A stretch of 64,000 nt of DNA, taken from Aricia agestis (lineage: Eukaryota; Arthropoda; Insecta; Lepidoptera; Lycaenidae). The position numbers were made by a program, and so were the translations under genes. Position 1 is the first letter of the stretch, and every line of letters begins with the position of its first letter. The notes below the pieces were generated by a model. It saw nothing but the letters and a program-made list of their open reading frames with translations, did not search any database and was not told the DNA's origin. Shown one piece after another: positions 41,665 through 53,428 of this stretch. Location of the stretch: NCBI RefSeq assembly GCF_905147365.1, contig NC_056418.1, positions 278,001 through 342,000 on the forward strand, given 5' to 3'.

Positions 41665-42962
41665 TCCTACTAATATTATAAAGGCGAAAGTTTGTTTGGA
41701 TGTATGGATGTGTGGATGTATGAATGTTTGTTACTCTTTCACGCAAAAACTACTGAACGGATTTTAATGAAACTTTACAATAATATAGCTTATACATCAG
41801 AATAACACATAGGCTACAATTTTAACCGACTTTCAAAATTGGGGAGGTGTTATGTTCGTTTTCTTATATTCGACGATTACTCCGCCGTTTTTTAACCGAT
41901 TTTCAAAATTTTTCTTTTGGTATATAGGGTACTAGCTGTGCCCCGCGGTGTTATCCGCGGTTTAAGTGATATATCATAAAAGACTATGAAAAGTATCAAT
42001 AATAGGATCAAAACGGGACGACACATGGTTCTATAACGGTTTATGGTAGTGACGATGATTAAGATGAAGATAATTTGCATAGTAGCATATGCTTTCCGCT
42101 CTTAAAACAACGTCGAATCTTCCAAACTTGTATCTATAAAGAATCAGGAGTTCTCTCAGCACCTTCCGAACCATGGTATACCTTGTTGCAAAATCTTACT
42201 AGTTGGTAGTTTATGCTTAGAATACTGCTTAGTGCTTACGAAACCGAAATCACCACATATTTCCATATACATTTAGAGGAGTTCCCTCGATTACTTATGG
42301 ATATCTTCATCAGGTCACAACTTTTTATGAATATGGTATCAAATTGGAATAATATCCTATACACTAAAAGAAAAATTTTGAAAATCGGTTCACAAACGGC
42401 AGAGTAATCGTTGAAGAAAAAAAAACGAACATAATACCTCCTCCATTTCGAAAGTCGGTTAAAATTGTTGCCTATGTGTTATTCTGATGTATAAGCTATA
42501 TTACTGCAAAGTTTCATTAAAATCCGTTCAGTAGTTTTTACGTGAAAGAGTAACAAACATCCATACATCCACACATCCATACATCCAAACAAACTTTCGC
42601 CTTTATAATATTAGTAGGATCATCCCAATTTAGTATTATATTCACAAAAGTGATGATCTGATGAAGGATCCATAAGTAATCGTGGGAGCTCCTCAAAATT
42701 TATAGGGAAACATGTGGTGACTTCGGTTTCGTGAGAAGTATTCTAAGCACATGGTACCAACAAGTAAGATTTTGCACCGAGGTATACCTGGTATACCGTG
42801 GTTCGGAAGGTGCTGAGAGAACCCCTGATGCTTTATAGATACAAGTTTGGGAGTTTCGGCGTTGTCTTAAGAACGCAAAGCATATTATGCTACTATGAAA
42901 ATTACATTTATCATCATCATCATTATCACTACCATATTATACCATTTCATAGTCTTTTAGAT
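41665..42962 (+). mobile_element. Helitron-like element split by another Helitron
   Basis: Starts TCCTACTAATATTATAAAGGC at 41665, is interrupted at 41932-42619, and resumes with catcccaatttagtattata as in the uninterrupted 29.2-kb copy (atatcatcccaatttggta). The 3' end is lost. Confidence 0.7.
41932..42619 (-). mobile_element. Complete 688-bp Helitron-like element nested in a relative
   Basis: Minus strand: TCCTACTAATATTATAAAGG ... hairpin CCGCGG-ataaca-CCGCGG, ggcacag, CTAG, sitting between A and T. Confidence 0.8.
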
Positions 42963-42996
42963 CGAGACTCGAGTTTGTCAAGCGATAATTAAAAAA

Positions 42997-43602
42997 TCTA
43001 TACCTACCTAATATTATAAACCTGAAGAGTATGTTTGCTTGAACGCGTCAATCTCAGGAACTACAGGTCCGATTTAAAAACTTATCTCAGTGTTAGATAG
43101 ATCATTTATCGAGTAAGACTATAGGCTAAGACTAATACGACCGAAGAAACTCAGGAAAATGTGGGAAAAACGCGGGAAATATTAGAAATTACGAAAAAGC
43201 TGCCAAGTGCGAGTTAGACTCGCCTATGAAGGATTCCGCAGCAGTTATAAGGTTTATTTTAATGAAATTAAAAGGTTTTTGATTTATTTTCATATTTCAC
43301 TTGATTTAATGAAAATTAATTTAAGGTTTACCATTTATGACGTATAAAAAAAAACTACTTGCTAGATCTCGTTCAAACCAATTTTCGTTGGTAGTTTTTA
43401 TAGTAATAGATACGTACTCGTATAGGTTAGATGAAAAAAAAATTTTTTTGTTTCAGTTGTACCTATGACCCCTAAAATTTTTAATAATTTTTCCATTTTT
43501 GTATCAAAATCTTAATGCGGTTTACAGACTACATCTACTTATCAATTTTCAATAGTATAGCTTTTATAGTTTCGGAGGAAAGTGGCTGTGACATACGGAC
43601 GG

Positions 43603-43661
<59 letters not shown>

Positions 43662-44043
43662 TACAGACCGACAGTAAGACATGACGAATCTATAAGGGTT
43701 CCGTTTTTTGCCATTTGGCTACGGAACCCTAAAAATGAGTCGCTGAATGTGTTGCTAAGCGCAAAACTCGAGAACGGTTGGACCGATTTCGCTAATTCTT
43801 TTTTTTTAATATTCCTTGAAGTACGAGGATGGTTCTTACGGAGAGAAAAATTCTAAAAAAAATTAAAATTTCCTGAAAAAGTCTAAAAACAACACTTTTT
43901 ATATATAAAAATGGATTTTCAATTGTGTTAGTAACGCTAAAACTCGAAAACGGCTGAACGGATTGGGCTAATTTTAGTCTTAAAATATTCGTAGATGTCC
44001 AGGGAAGGTTTTAAAGTGACACGAAGTTCACCGGGACAGCTAG
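42997..44043 (+). repeat. Mosaic of three repeat pieces
   Basis: 42997-43195 is a Helitron 5' part (TCTATACCTACCTAATATTA). 43198-43733 is a unit from aagtgcgagttagactcgc to ggctacggaaccct with a long (GACA)n run (43601-43660). 43734-44043 is the 3' part of the 40.2-kb Helitron family ending CTAG. Confidence 0.6.
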
Positions 44044-44261
44044 TTTTTAATAAAATTATTTCAAATTGTTTAAATATGTAAGGGGGAATATTAGGCAACG
44101 GTCGGAGCAGAGGGCGCTACTAGCACAGTAAATAACATAAAGCACAGTAAATAATATACCTAGCGCAATAGAGAAACAAAGGCCTGAGCAAGAGAGATGT
44201 CACTATCAGTAACACTGCGTGGTAAAAAGAGACGTGTGATACATGACAGCAGCACTCTTTT

Positions 44262-44780
44262 TAGGGTTCCGTACCTCAAAAGGAAAAAACGGAACCCTTA
44301 TAGGATCACTTTGTTGTCCGTCTGTCCGTCCGTCCGTCTGTCAAGACCCTTTTTCTCAGGAACGCGTGGAGGTATGAAGCTGAAATTTATATCAATTACT
44401 CAGGTCTACTGTCCCTTGAAGCTGTGAAAAAATCAAACTTCTAAGCCAACGCAATCAAAAGATACAGCCGTTTATGCCGCAAATTTTCGACACTTGCAAG
44501 GGAATCAAAACCTACAGGGTGCTTCCCGTGAACTCAGAATCTTGAAATTTGGTACGAAGCAACGTCTTATAGCATAGATAAAGGAAAAATTACGAAAACC
44601 ATAAATTTTTAGTTACATCACATAATATATATTTTTTTAATAATTTTAAACTTACTACCCATTTCCTCATAAACGCGTAGAGGTATTAAATTGAAATTCA
44701 TACCAAATACTCAGGTCTATAATACCTTTAAGCTGTCGGAACCCTCGGTGCGCGAGTCCGACTCGCACTTGGCCGGTTTT
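44262..44780 (+). repeat. Family C relative, diverged
   Basis: Begins agggttccgtacctcaaaagg and ends gcgagtccgactcgcacttg, then gccgg, but the interior (ctcaggtctactgtccc) differs from the other copies. Confidence 0.6.
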
Positions 44781-45186
44781 TTTGATGTCCAGTCGGCACG
44801 TGTCGCACGTTGGCAATAATATAATCTCATAGAATTCATGTTCAATCATGCTTGTGTAAGTGTATACGTACACATATTTTTCACACAGATGAAAACCAAT
44901 TTTGGTTTCCTTTGACAGCTTATTAACTTTATTGGTAAATAATATTATAGTGTTGCACTAGTTTTTATTATTCGTAGGTTGCACACGTCATATCAGAATA
45001 TCGACAGAAACGTTGTCAAACGTCGAGCAAAACTTTTCATTTACGAGTATTGTCGGTCGGTGCTGAAAATTAAAAATGAAAATGATTTTTGTCCATTTTT
45101 TTTAATTTTTTAAACTTCAGCCACTTCGTTGATTTTTTTAATATAATGATTTTGAATTTAGAATAACAGTCGGCATTTTTGTTTCA

Positions 45187-45265
45187 GTGAAACCTATACG
45201 AGTGAACGAGTCTCGAGCGCAGAAAGCGGCAGGCGCAAACGAGAGAGCGGTACCGCCTACCGGGT
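45187..45265 (+). promoter_or_regulatory. Candidate alternative promoter / non-coding first exon
   Basis: gtttcagtgaaac matches the core of the 22.76-kb initiator (TTTCAGTGAAA); a CpG-containing stretch follows and could end at the donor accgg|gtacgtc. The tttgtttcag could equally be a splice acceptor. Position relative to the PAM2-protein gene is the main support. Confidence 0.3.
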
Positions 45266-45296
45266 ACGTCTAATAAGTCATTATATAATATTATAT

Positions 45297-45427
45297 AAAA
45301 ATGGATTTTCAATTGTGTTAGTAACGCTAAAGCTCGAATACGGCTGAACGGATTAATTTTAGTCTTAAAATATTCTTAGAAGTCCAGGGAAGGTTTTAAA
45401 GTGACACGTAGTTCACCGGGACAGCTA
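45297..45427 (+). repeat. Helitron 3' fragment
   Basis: Matches the 40.4-40.57 kb part, ending ttcaccgggacagCTAG before T. 45430-46700 is AT-rich without a recognisable gene. Confidence 0.6.
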
Positions 45428-46724
45428 GTTACAATATACGGTACATATAATAATATTATTGGCTATTACTTAGTAGTAATATACTTACTATCACTAATGA
45501 TATTATTAGGAAGATAATACTAGTTAAGTATATTATATGTAATAAATAAGTACATAATTATTTACTTATAAATAAACTAAATTCATGACACAAAACACGT
45601 AGCTAGATGGTAGCTAGTACCTTAGTTGTTTTTTGGCAACGTGTAGAGGTGTAGCAATAATCCCAGAATTAAGTACTAAGTTTTGTGTTTAAATTCCTAT
45701 TTCCTTATTAATTATTATTATTCAAACTTAACAAAATATATAATATTAATTATATAGTTATAAATAACTATACCTACCTACTTCATACATTATTATATAT
45801 TTTATTTCATTTTTTAATTTTTTGTGCAGCAGCTGGTTCCTAAAGTTCATTGTACTTACTTTTTTTGTTCAACATTCGGTTTAAAATAATTTGTTCATAG
45901 TCCAAGAGGCAAAGAACTAAAATATGTCTTTAAAGTTAACTTTAAAAATAAATAGAATTGTCTTGAATTGTCACATATTATGAATACTATAAATTCGTCA
46001 GTTTTCATCATACACAATTTATTAAATCGTACCAACTGTTGCCATCCTAAAGATGAATCTATAAGCTTATCCGCTTAGCTGTTTAACTGAGTAGCTAATT
46101 TAACTAAATGTCTGCAACCTTCCAATACTATACTATTACATCTTTATGTGCCAAAACAATTCATGATAAGTACTATTTGCTACACTCACTTCGTAACGTG
46201 GTAACTGTATGACTGGTGCAGATAATGCAAAATGCTAATTATGCAAACTATCAAGATACAAATGCAAAATACTTTTAGCATGAGGCATCGGATGGTAGTA
46301 TTTTCAATGCCAAGCATATTATTAGTGACTGAATTTTAGTATTTGGGTTAATAAAATGTAAAAACGTTTAACTGACTATACACAGTCCTGGGTCAGTGAC
46401 AATTTCTAACCATTTGACTGATTTTGATAAAATATATGTTGCCGTCTTCCGCCTCCGTCGATGAGAAAAATTAAAAATAGTATACGCACCATGGGCAGTA
46501 AATAAGAAAGCCTCAGATCACAATATGTGTGTTGAGTGTTGATTACATGTGATCTGAGACATTTCTTATTTTCCTGCCCAAGGTGCGTAATGTACTATTT
46601 TTTGCGAAAACACGGTTCCTGCGATTTTGTTGTGCTTAAAGTCCCGGACAGTATCTGGTGAATAGTGATACACAAAACCTACATTTTAATGAAACAAAAA
46701 ATAATTGGCGTATTTTTGTTACAG

Positions 46725-47052
46725 ATAGGGAGGAAAACGAAACGATTCGAGAAAGGCTCATCAGCCGGGCCCTCGAAATAGCCCGCTCCGCCGCCGCCTG
46801 CCCTCGCGGCCGTCAAACGACCTCGACCCCCCCAGTCCCCGGCCACGACTGGGGTTACGGATATATGCATATATCGGGATCTCCGAAGTGACGTCACAGT
46901 GATATATTCGTCGTTAAGTTTAAGCACGCGCTTTGTAAATATATTAACCAAATCTCACTTCTCCTAGTCATTTTATCTAGTGTATTTATTGGGCCCGAAG
47001 CCCGACGCCGAAGCGGAGCGTCGTAGTGTAGTTAGCCAAAGAACCGTCCGAG
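46725..47052 (+). other. Probable 5' UTR part of the start exon (or an overlapping terminal exon)
   Basis: After a good acceptor (tatttttgttacag) the sequence becomes GC-rich. One frame reads REENETIRERLISRALEIAR ... PGHDWGYGYMHISGSPK to a TGA at 46889-46891, which looks protein-like. Either it is 5' UTR continuous with the ATG exon at 47053, or the last exon of another transcript. A perfect CRE palindrome TGACGTCA (46889-46896) overlaps that stop, so a promoter just downstream is also possible. Confidence 0.4.
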
Positions 47053-47184
47053 ATGCAGACCCAGATGGTGCGGGGGGACCTGCAGAGGAGCTACCGGGTG
47101 CAGGACTTCGCCGCGCCCGGGGTCATCATGAGGGAGCGCAGCTTCGTGCGCCCGCAGTCGCATCACAACATGCATCATAACCAG
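47053..47184 (+). CDS. PAM2-protein exon 1 coding part
   Basis: ATG at 47053 in GC-rich context, 44 codons, donor CAG|gtaact. The ATG is preceded by ccgtccgag; a second in-frame Met is at codon 5. It ends SHHNMHHNQ. The context and codon use contrast with the AT-rich flanks. Confidence 0.7.
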
Positions 47185-50100
47185 GTAACTAGATAAAAAT
47201 TTGTAGTAGCTTGGGTAAGACGTGGGTGTAGAATGTATATTCTTCACACTATTTACCCTTGCCCTGGCGAAGGTACGATTTGTTAAAGAAAACTGGTCAA
47301 CACTGTTTTTGTCACACGAACTTTGTGATGATTTTTGTTCATGTTGGAGTATCCTTATTAACAATTTGTAGTAATTTTGTTTCTTTTAGCCTCAGTTTTA
47401 TTCATTTTTTGTTGGCCAGTGAAATTAGAACAATTATTAAGTATAATAGTGTTATAATATTGTAATAAAACAATCTTGAACGTCACTAGTCCGATAACTG
47501 ATTTAGGTTTACCCAAATCAGATTTCAGGATTGAATAACTTAAAGACCTAAAGCTTGCATAATTCTGTATAGAATTTTTCTAAGTGTGTCGGTATATACA
47601 TAATATCGTATATCATAATAATGTCGCAGTCATCTGGTTGAATCTGCGGTAAGCGATTTAGCCAGGTGACTGCGCGCGAAAAATATCAACACAGTGCTAT
47701 CAGCTGTGCGAACTGTTTGACGCCATATTGGTTTAGTGACTACTCGCGTCAGCGTTGACAGACGTCCCGATTTTGGCGGGACGTCCCGATTTTTTCATCA
47801 AAATTAAATGTCCCGCGCGGGACAGGCTCAGTCCCGCTTTTCGGGGAAAGCCCGAACGTACGTGCAGCGAGCTGAGAAAGAAAGGTGCGTAATGAAGATA
47901 AAAGTGTGGGAGGTAGAGGGGTGGATTTTCTTTGGCTACTTTAGCTATCTATTGTCACGTAACCGTAATTTTATCGCAAATAAAAAGATGAAAACTTCAA
48001 AAAACCTTTATACCTTTTTTTACTTTGTCCCGCTTTTCACTGAAGAATCCCGCTTTTTCACTCTAAAAGTTCCAAAGTCCCGACTTGGCACAAAAAAAAA
48101 TCTGGCAACGCTGACTCGCGTCGCAGTGGGATCAAAAAGAAATACATTCATGTCCGCTCTCTTCAAAGGGCTATGTTCTTATGTTACAAATCGCTAACTA
48201 GTTGGACGTTGAATGACGATTGTTCAATCAACGTTCGGCTGAGTCATTCAATAAATGTGCTAGTCATTCAATAGTATCGCAAATTGAACCAGATGACTGA
48301 GACATTAGACATAATATATATACCACCACGCTCGGACGGAAGATATTCCTTTGGAGTCGCCATTCATATATCCCACAATACTATTACAACTCATCTTTAA
48401 CAGAATATTAGAAACTAGCTGTTGCCCGCAACTTCGTCCGCGTGAATGTATGTTATTAAAATCGAGATTTAGAAAATTGAACACCCGTCTCTACGACTAT
48501 TTTATTTGGATCTAATAATATTACACACGAAATTTTTAATTTACATCAAAGACCCAGGAAACTTGAACTTCAAATACTTATCGTTTTGAAAAATTCTTTC
48601 TTCGAAGACCGCTTGGCGTGGAAAGGGGATGAGGGCCACAGGACAGGGGAAAGGAACATGTGACGGAGGTAGACGATAGACTTCAGAAGACGGGATTTAA
48701 TGTAGGCATCTATCCCTCTTTAACCTACCTCTTATTCTCAGATTCATAACCTAAACCAGAACAAAATAACGCTTGAAGTTGTTTAATGACTTACTCACAA
48801 TGTAATATCTTTATGGGCGTTGGCCCACCGGCCACCACACATTCCCGCCACTGTATCTCCTATGTCATCAGTATCGACAGCGGTATCCAACTACGAAAGC
48901 CCTTTGATTTGATCTCAGGGAGCCCGAGGGACAGGCTCAAGAATAAACACGCCAAACAGCGGCGGCGGCAGCGCCTTATTTACCCAAATGGTTAACTTCT
49001 TTATGGGCGTTGGCCCACCGGCCACAACACATTCCCACCACTGTATCTCCTGTGTCACCAGGATCGACAGCGGTATCCAACCACGAAAACCCTTTGAAAA
49101 ACATTGATATGATCTCAGGGAGCCCGGGGGGCATGCTCAAACTGGCCGCCGCTGTCAAGTCACCGTTTTTAGGGTTCCGTACCCAAAGGGTAAAAACAGG
49201 ACCCTATTACTAAGACTTCGTTGTCTGCCCGTCTGTCTGTCTCCTGGCTGTATCTCAAGAACCATAATAGCTAGAGTTCTGATTTTTTTACAGATTGTGT
49301 ATATCTGTTACCGCTATAACAACAAATACTGAAAACAAAATAAAATCAATATTTAAGGGGGCTCCCATACAACAAACATGATTTTTTTGGCCTTTTCGAG
49401 CACGATATCAATAATGACAACAGGCAGGCAGTTGAAATTTTCACAGAATCCTTAATTATATGTGTTCTTTAGTAATTAATAATACAATCAGAATATAATT
49501 AAAATTTAATTTCCCATACAAAAACACAACTTTTGGCCGATTTTTTCTCTATAACGGTACGGAACCCTTCGTGCGCGAGTCCGACTCGCACTTGACCGAT
49601 TTTATTGTAAACATGGTATTGGATTCGGGCAATCTATACAACAAAAAAAGAATTTTGAAAATCTGACCACAAACAGCAAAGTAAACATTAACTCCTCCTT
49701 TTTTGAAAGTCGGTTAAAAAAAAGTATCTTAGATGTTGAACAGGGGTGTAAGGTATCATCATGCCAAATTTCATTGAAATCGGTCCAGCGGATTCAGAGA
49801 TTAGCCTGTACAAACAGACAAACAGACAGAGAAACAAAAATTTCAAAAACAGTTAAAATGTGTTCTACTACTCTTCTTACATGCCCCTGAATCGGTTTTT
49901 TCAAGTTTATTTTCAATGTACAAAAATTTTACCTCTACGATTTTATTATAAGTATATAGATTATTACATACACCAAACTCTACAATACAATTTTTATACT
50001 AATAATGTAAATTTATAATCATTGTTTACATTCAACGTTGAATCGCTCGCTATGCGTTGAATTTGGCAGCATATTGCTCTACTGCCAACTCGCACTTGGA

Positions 50101-52414
50101 CTTATTCCAGAAATATTTATTGATTAATATTCCATAAAATGTATTCTTAGATTAACAAGTAAGTCATGTTGCATTGTTTATGATTGGTCCTGCTAGGTAT
50201 GAATTTGATTGGTATATTATATCGTACTGTTTTCAATCCGAAAATAGAGTCTGAACTCGAAAGTATGTAACCACGTGATAAGAATAATTAAACGACGAAA
50301 AGGTAATCCTTATAATATATTCGAACTATCAGAGTAAATCTCCTGGGACCAATTTGTTTAAGTTATTAAAATATTTAAACTATACTCTACATTATAAAAT
50401 ATAATAAATTATAAATAATACTTAATAAAAATAATATGAATATGTCAACTAGCGTAGGCGACGACAATCTAAATTGTGAGCCCACACACAATTATTAACT
50501 AGTTGGCCTTACTTCTTACGAAACGACCATTATTGTGCATTCTAAGACGGATCACAAATAAGTTTTAATTACTTGGCTGGATTAAAAAGCATATTCTGTT
50601 ACAATGCAAATAAAGTTATCGCGTTTAAAAATAAAATAATTTAATTACTATTAGCAGTTGAGTTGACTATGATCAAAGGAAAAAAAAACAATCGTACAAT
50701 TAAGTACTTAATAGTAATTTTTTGGTGCGATGCGAGCTCTTTGACTATAACCTAATGCAAAAATGTTTGTGAATGTCAATAGGATATATTACTGCAAATG
50801 CAATGTTTTCACGATAGAGGCAGCACAGTACAGACAGTAAAGAAAAAGTTATGTTCGACGTATGTCAACGTTTCTGTCAACATTCTGATATGACGTGTGC
50901 AACATATCGGATTTTGGTCGGATTATTTACTGTTTGTGTGAGTGGCGCCCCCTGCTCCAACCATTTCGTAATATTCCCTACTAATAATTCACTTGTTATT
51001 ATATCTAAGTATGAGCATATACTGACATTATAATTGTGATGAAATTATACTTGTGCGTATTGTAAATGGTATTTTTTATGTTACAGTTTCCAAACAATGG
51101 GAAACGTAGGAGTATGATACTGACCAACGCCAAGGGAAAACCGACGCTGGAAATATACAGACCGCCAGGTGAGACAAATAAAAATATTTAAATAAGAATT
51201 ATCGCTAGAAAAGTGTTTAGGGGGGACCTCCTTGATAAAAAAAATGGCACAAATATAATAATTATCCACTTTAAAAGTCGGCTCTACATAATAGTCACAA
51301 TAATTTTTGTTATATTTTCTTGGTACTTTATAGAAACGATATTAAATATTATCGCGAAACAAATGAATTACCTACATTTGTTAGGTTATAGTTTGCCGAG
51401 TAATTAAAATTTTACATAAAACCTTTGCATCGTAATAATAAAATACTTTTGTTATTCTGCAACACAAACACAAATATGTAAATATAATATATGAATAAAG
51501 ATGAATAAGTATTTTTTTGTTTTCAAATCACTGACCGGATAAAAAATAAATGAAAACTCCTTAGCACGCCCGTGAATTTGGCGCCAAATTTAAAAATAAA
51601 CAAACAGTCATAATTGGAACGCGCAGACAGTGTTCTGTTTTGACGCCTCTCGTGTCAACGCGATTTTGTGTTTTCGATGAGAGAATCAGTAAATATTGTG
51701 AAAAAACGTACAAGAATAAGGAAAATACGGTTTAGAGAAGATAAGAATGTCGCATTGTGTTGTGAATCCGTCTGTAATGCCAGTAACTTCTGCGCTGGTG
51801 CAAGCGACTGTGCCTAGAGCCGTTGAGGTTGTCAAAGATGTAGTGCCTGAAAAACCTCAAGTAGAAGATAAGCAGGAATCAGGTCTGCAAGCAACTTAGA
51901 GGAGTAATGAAAAATGTAGAGCGAGTTTGGTTAGGAATAGTATCTTGTGTACTCACACACTCGAAGGAATGCTTAGCAGTTGTTCATACTCCTGAAATGT
52001 TAACTTTGTATGTACATTGTACAGCAAGCGTACATTGTTTACATCACGAACAAATTATGGTGTAACTACTAAGCATTCGTAAGACTACTAAGTAATAGTT
52101 AATTCTTACTCTACAAACAACAAATGCTCGTCAAATGTCATTCCCTCACTCATCTTTCCTTCACACATTTCATGGCACCCCTCACCTATGAGCAAACTAC
52201 TCGTATCCATCTTTAAAAAAAACTTCAACCTCTCTGCGACTTTAAAAAAAACCTCAGCTGTACCTCTCACCTGTCCTATCATCTCTTCTCTTGACGACCA
52301 CCGTTGACGCACAGGTGTACGCACAGACGCGGCGACCACCACCACGGCGGCCAACAAGCTCAACGTCCACGCGAAGGAGTTTACCATGGCCAAGCCCGCT
52401 GACCTGCAGAATAG
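47053..52414 (+). CDS. N-terminal exons of a PAM2-motif protein (gene continues past 64 kb)
   Basis: Exons 47053-47184 (phase 0), 51087-51168 (phase 1) and 52315-52414 (phase 2) join in frame to 104 residues, and the gene must continue downstream beyond the window. The first exon begins MQTQMVRGDLQRSYRVQDF. The third contains NKLNVHAKEFTM, matching the PAM2 consensus L-N-x-x-A-x-x-F that binds the MLLE domain of cytoplasmic poly(A)-binding protein. Most of the rest appears disordered (basic KRRSMILTNAKGK, Thr run TTTT, His-rich end). PAM2 proteins act in translation initiation, deadenylation or mRNA granules. A Paip1/MIF4G-type translation factor is one possibility, but no folded domain is in view, so I do not name the gene. 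Confidence 0.7.
47631..48305. mobile_element. TA-flanked MITE containing a hAT MITE
   Basis: Ends ATGTCGCAGTCATCTGGTT and the complement of ATGTCTCAGTCATCTGGTT, TA on both sides (47629-47630, 48306-48307). Without the insert it would be about 303 bp. 47190-47628 is intron with nothing else recognised. Confidence 0.75.
47750..48113. mobile_element. hAT-type MITE with 8-bp target duplication
   Basis: Ends CAGCGTTGACAGA and the complement of CAGCGTTGCCAGA; ACTCGCGT at 47742-47749 and 48114-48121. The interior is rich in tcccg motifs, with the palindrome GTCCCGCGCGGGAC at 47810-47823. Confidence 0.88.
48415..48470 (-). repeat. Family A Helitron 3' end fragment
   Basis: CTAGCTGTTGCCCGCAACTT then cgtccgcgtg, the terminal hairpin of family A, truncated inward. 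Confidence 0.55.
48810..49158. repeat. Tandem duplication, ~188-bp unit
   Basis: tatgggcgttggcccaccgg ... gatctcagggagcccg occurs at 48812-48930 and 49000-49127 with about 10% difference. The minus frame of the second unit is open (GLPEIISMFF...VDPGDTGDTVV), possibly a retroelement fragment. Confidence 0.65.
49170..49602 (+). repeat. Family C interspersed repeat
   Basis: Full-length copy, agggttccgtacccaaaggg to gactcgcacttgaccg, inserted right after the tandem duplication. 49620-49830 is a Helitron-like remnant; 49840-51080 is AT-rich intron. Confidence 0.65.
51087..51168 (+). CDS. PAM2-protein exon 2
   Basis: Acceptor tttatgttacag, donor CCAG|gtgaga. Encodes FPNNGKRRSMILTNAKGKPT then LEIYRPP. 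It is small (82 nt) and splice sites are strong. Confidence 0.72.
51575..51590. promoter_or_regulatory. Perfect 16-bp E2F-type palindrome
   Basis: AATTTGGCGCCAAATT contains TTTGGCGC on both strands, the E2F/DP consensus. It lies 157 bp upstream of the ATG at 51747 in CpG-containing DNA, so it may drive a cell-cycle-linked promoter. Confidence 0.5.
51747..51899 (+). CDS. Small frame, candidate alternative first coding exon
   Basis: ATG to TAG, 50 codons, starting MSHCVVNPSVMPVTSALVQA and continuing VPRAVEVVKDVVPEKPQVED. The composition is protein-like and unlike nearby intron. A possible donor TCAG|gtctgc at 51882 leaves phase 1, which fits exon 52315-52414 exactly, so it may replace exons 1-2. 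The donor is weak; a free-standing 50-residue ORF is the alternative. I do not recognise the sequence. Confidence 0.4.
   Translation: MSHCVVNPSVMPVTSALVQATVPRAVEVVKDVVPEKPQVEDKQESGLQAT
52315..52414 (+). CDS. PAM2-protein exon 3 (poly(A)-binding-protein docking motif)
   Basis: Preceded by a long pyrimidine-rich tract and gcacag; donor AATAG|gtgagt. Encodes GVRTDAATTTTAANKLNVHA then KEFTMAKPADLQN. Leu, Asn, Ala and Phe of the PAM2 core are all present. Confidence 0.75.
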
Positions 52415-52455
52415 GTGAGTTTCTACCCTTTATTATATAATAGTACTAGACTATA

Positions 52456-52910
52456 AGGGCCTGTTTCACCACTTCCTGACAAAGTCCCGGATAGGCTATC
52501 CACAACCTTTTTGACAGATTCTCCATACTCTGTCAAGTTAAGTGGTGGATAGTCTATCCAGCACTTATCACTTATCAGTTATCAGGAAGTGCCGGCGCCT
52601 GGCACTAAATGTCGCCTGCAAGTCGCAACTCATGTTTATGGATGACGCCCGCAACCCGCAAAATCGTTTATCCCGCGGTAACCGTACATTTTGCTGCGAT
52701 AAAAACTAGCCTATGTCCTTTTCCGTCTCTTATACTATCTACTATCTCCACACCAAATTTATCTACAGCTAAATCTACAGCTTAACACTTTTTCATCAAT
52801 CTGTACTAATATTATGTATAAACGCGAAAATGTTACCTCACCGCTGAACTGATTTTAATGAAATTTGGTACGGAGATACGTTGAGTCCCGGGAAAGGCCA
52901 TAGAATCCTC
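52456..52910. repeat. MITE remnant and two opposed Helitron fragments
   Basis: 52456-52606 has inverted ends tttcaccacttcctga / tcaggaagtg. 52640-52790 is a minus-strand and 52800-52905 a plus-strand (TCTGTACTAATATTATG) Helitron piece. Confidence 0.5.
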
Positions 52911-53428
52911 TCGATTACAGAACAAAGTGAATCGCATTCGTTCGACGTGTATCAGAAAACTATTTTGCTATTTGATCATATCGGGATTGAATCGAAGATG
53001 TACTTAAGTTGGATTAAAATATCAGGAACAGACAACAGTGCTCAATATAATACAATATGTGGAATGTGTATTATATAGTAGAGCATATACATACTGTGCT
53101 AGTTGTCCAAGGCCTTACTGCGGTGGTGTTATGACACTACATATGCGGTTACATACAACTACATTACTAGGTTTTCAGTTGTCTCTACATAAGCGGTATA
53201 GTTTATAATTTATGAGAGAAAAATTACAAATTTCTATTTTGGACCACATAGAACTGCTAGATTTTAAGCGTCCGGAGCCATCCCTTCCCATCAGGTGGTC
53301 CGTTTGCTGGTTTCTCCCCTAGTCTCATAATAAATACTCCACTCTACATCTAAGGTATACTTATGTACACTGTATTATTGCACTTGAAAATAGTTTTTCT
53401 ATGGATATGCTAATGAAAAGCAACACGA

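Noticed and set aside
43601..43662. Regular short repeats resembling an array
   Set aside because: Simple (GACA)n microsatellite within Helitron-type repeats, not CRISPR; the same at 32.0 and 59.4 kb.
43515..43856. 113-codon frame with Arg-Thr-Asp repeats
   Set aside because: Encoded by the (GACA)n tract in a repeat mosaic.
47808..48197. 129-codon plus-strand frame
   Set aside because: It runs across the hAT MITE boundary (48113) into flanking DNA and has no recognisable domain; chance frame.
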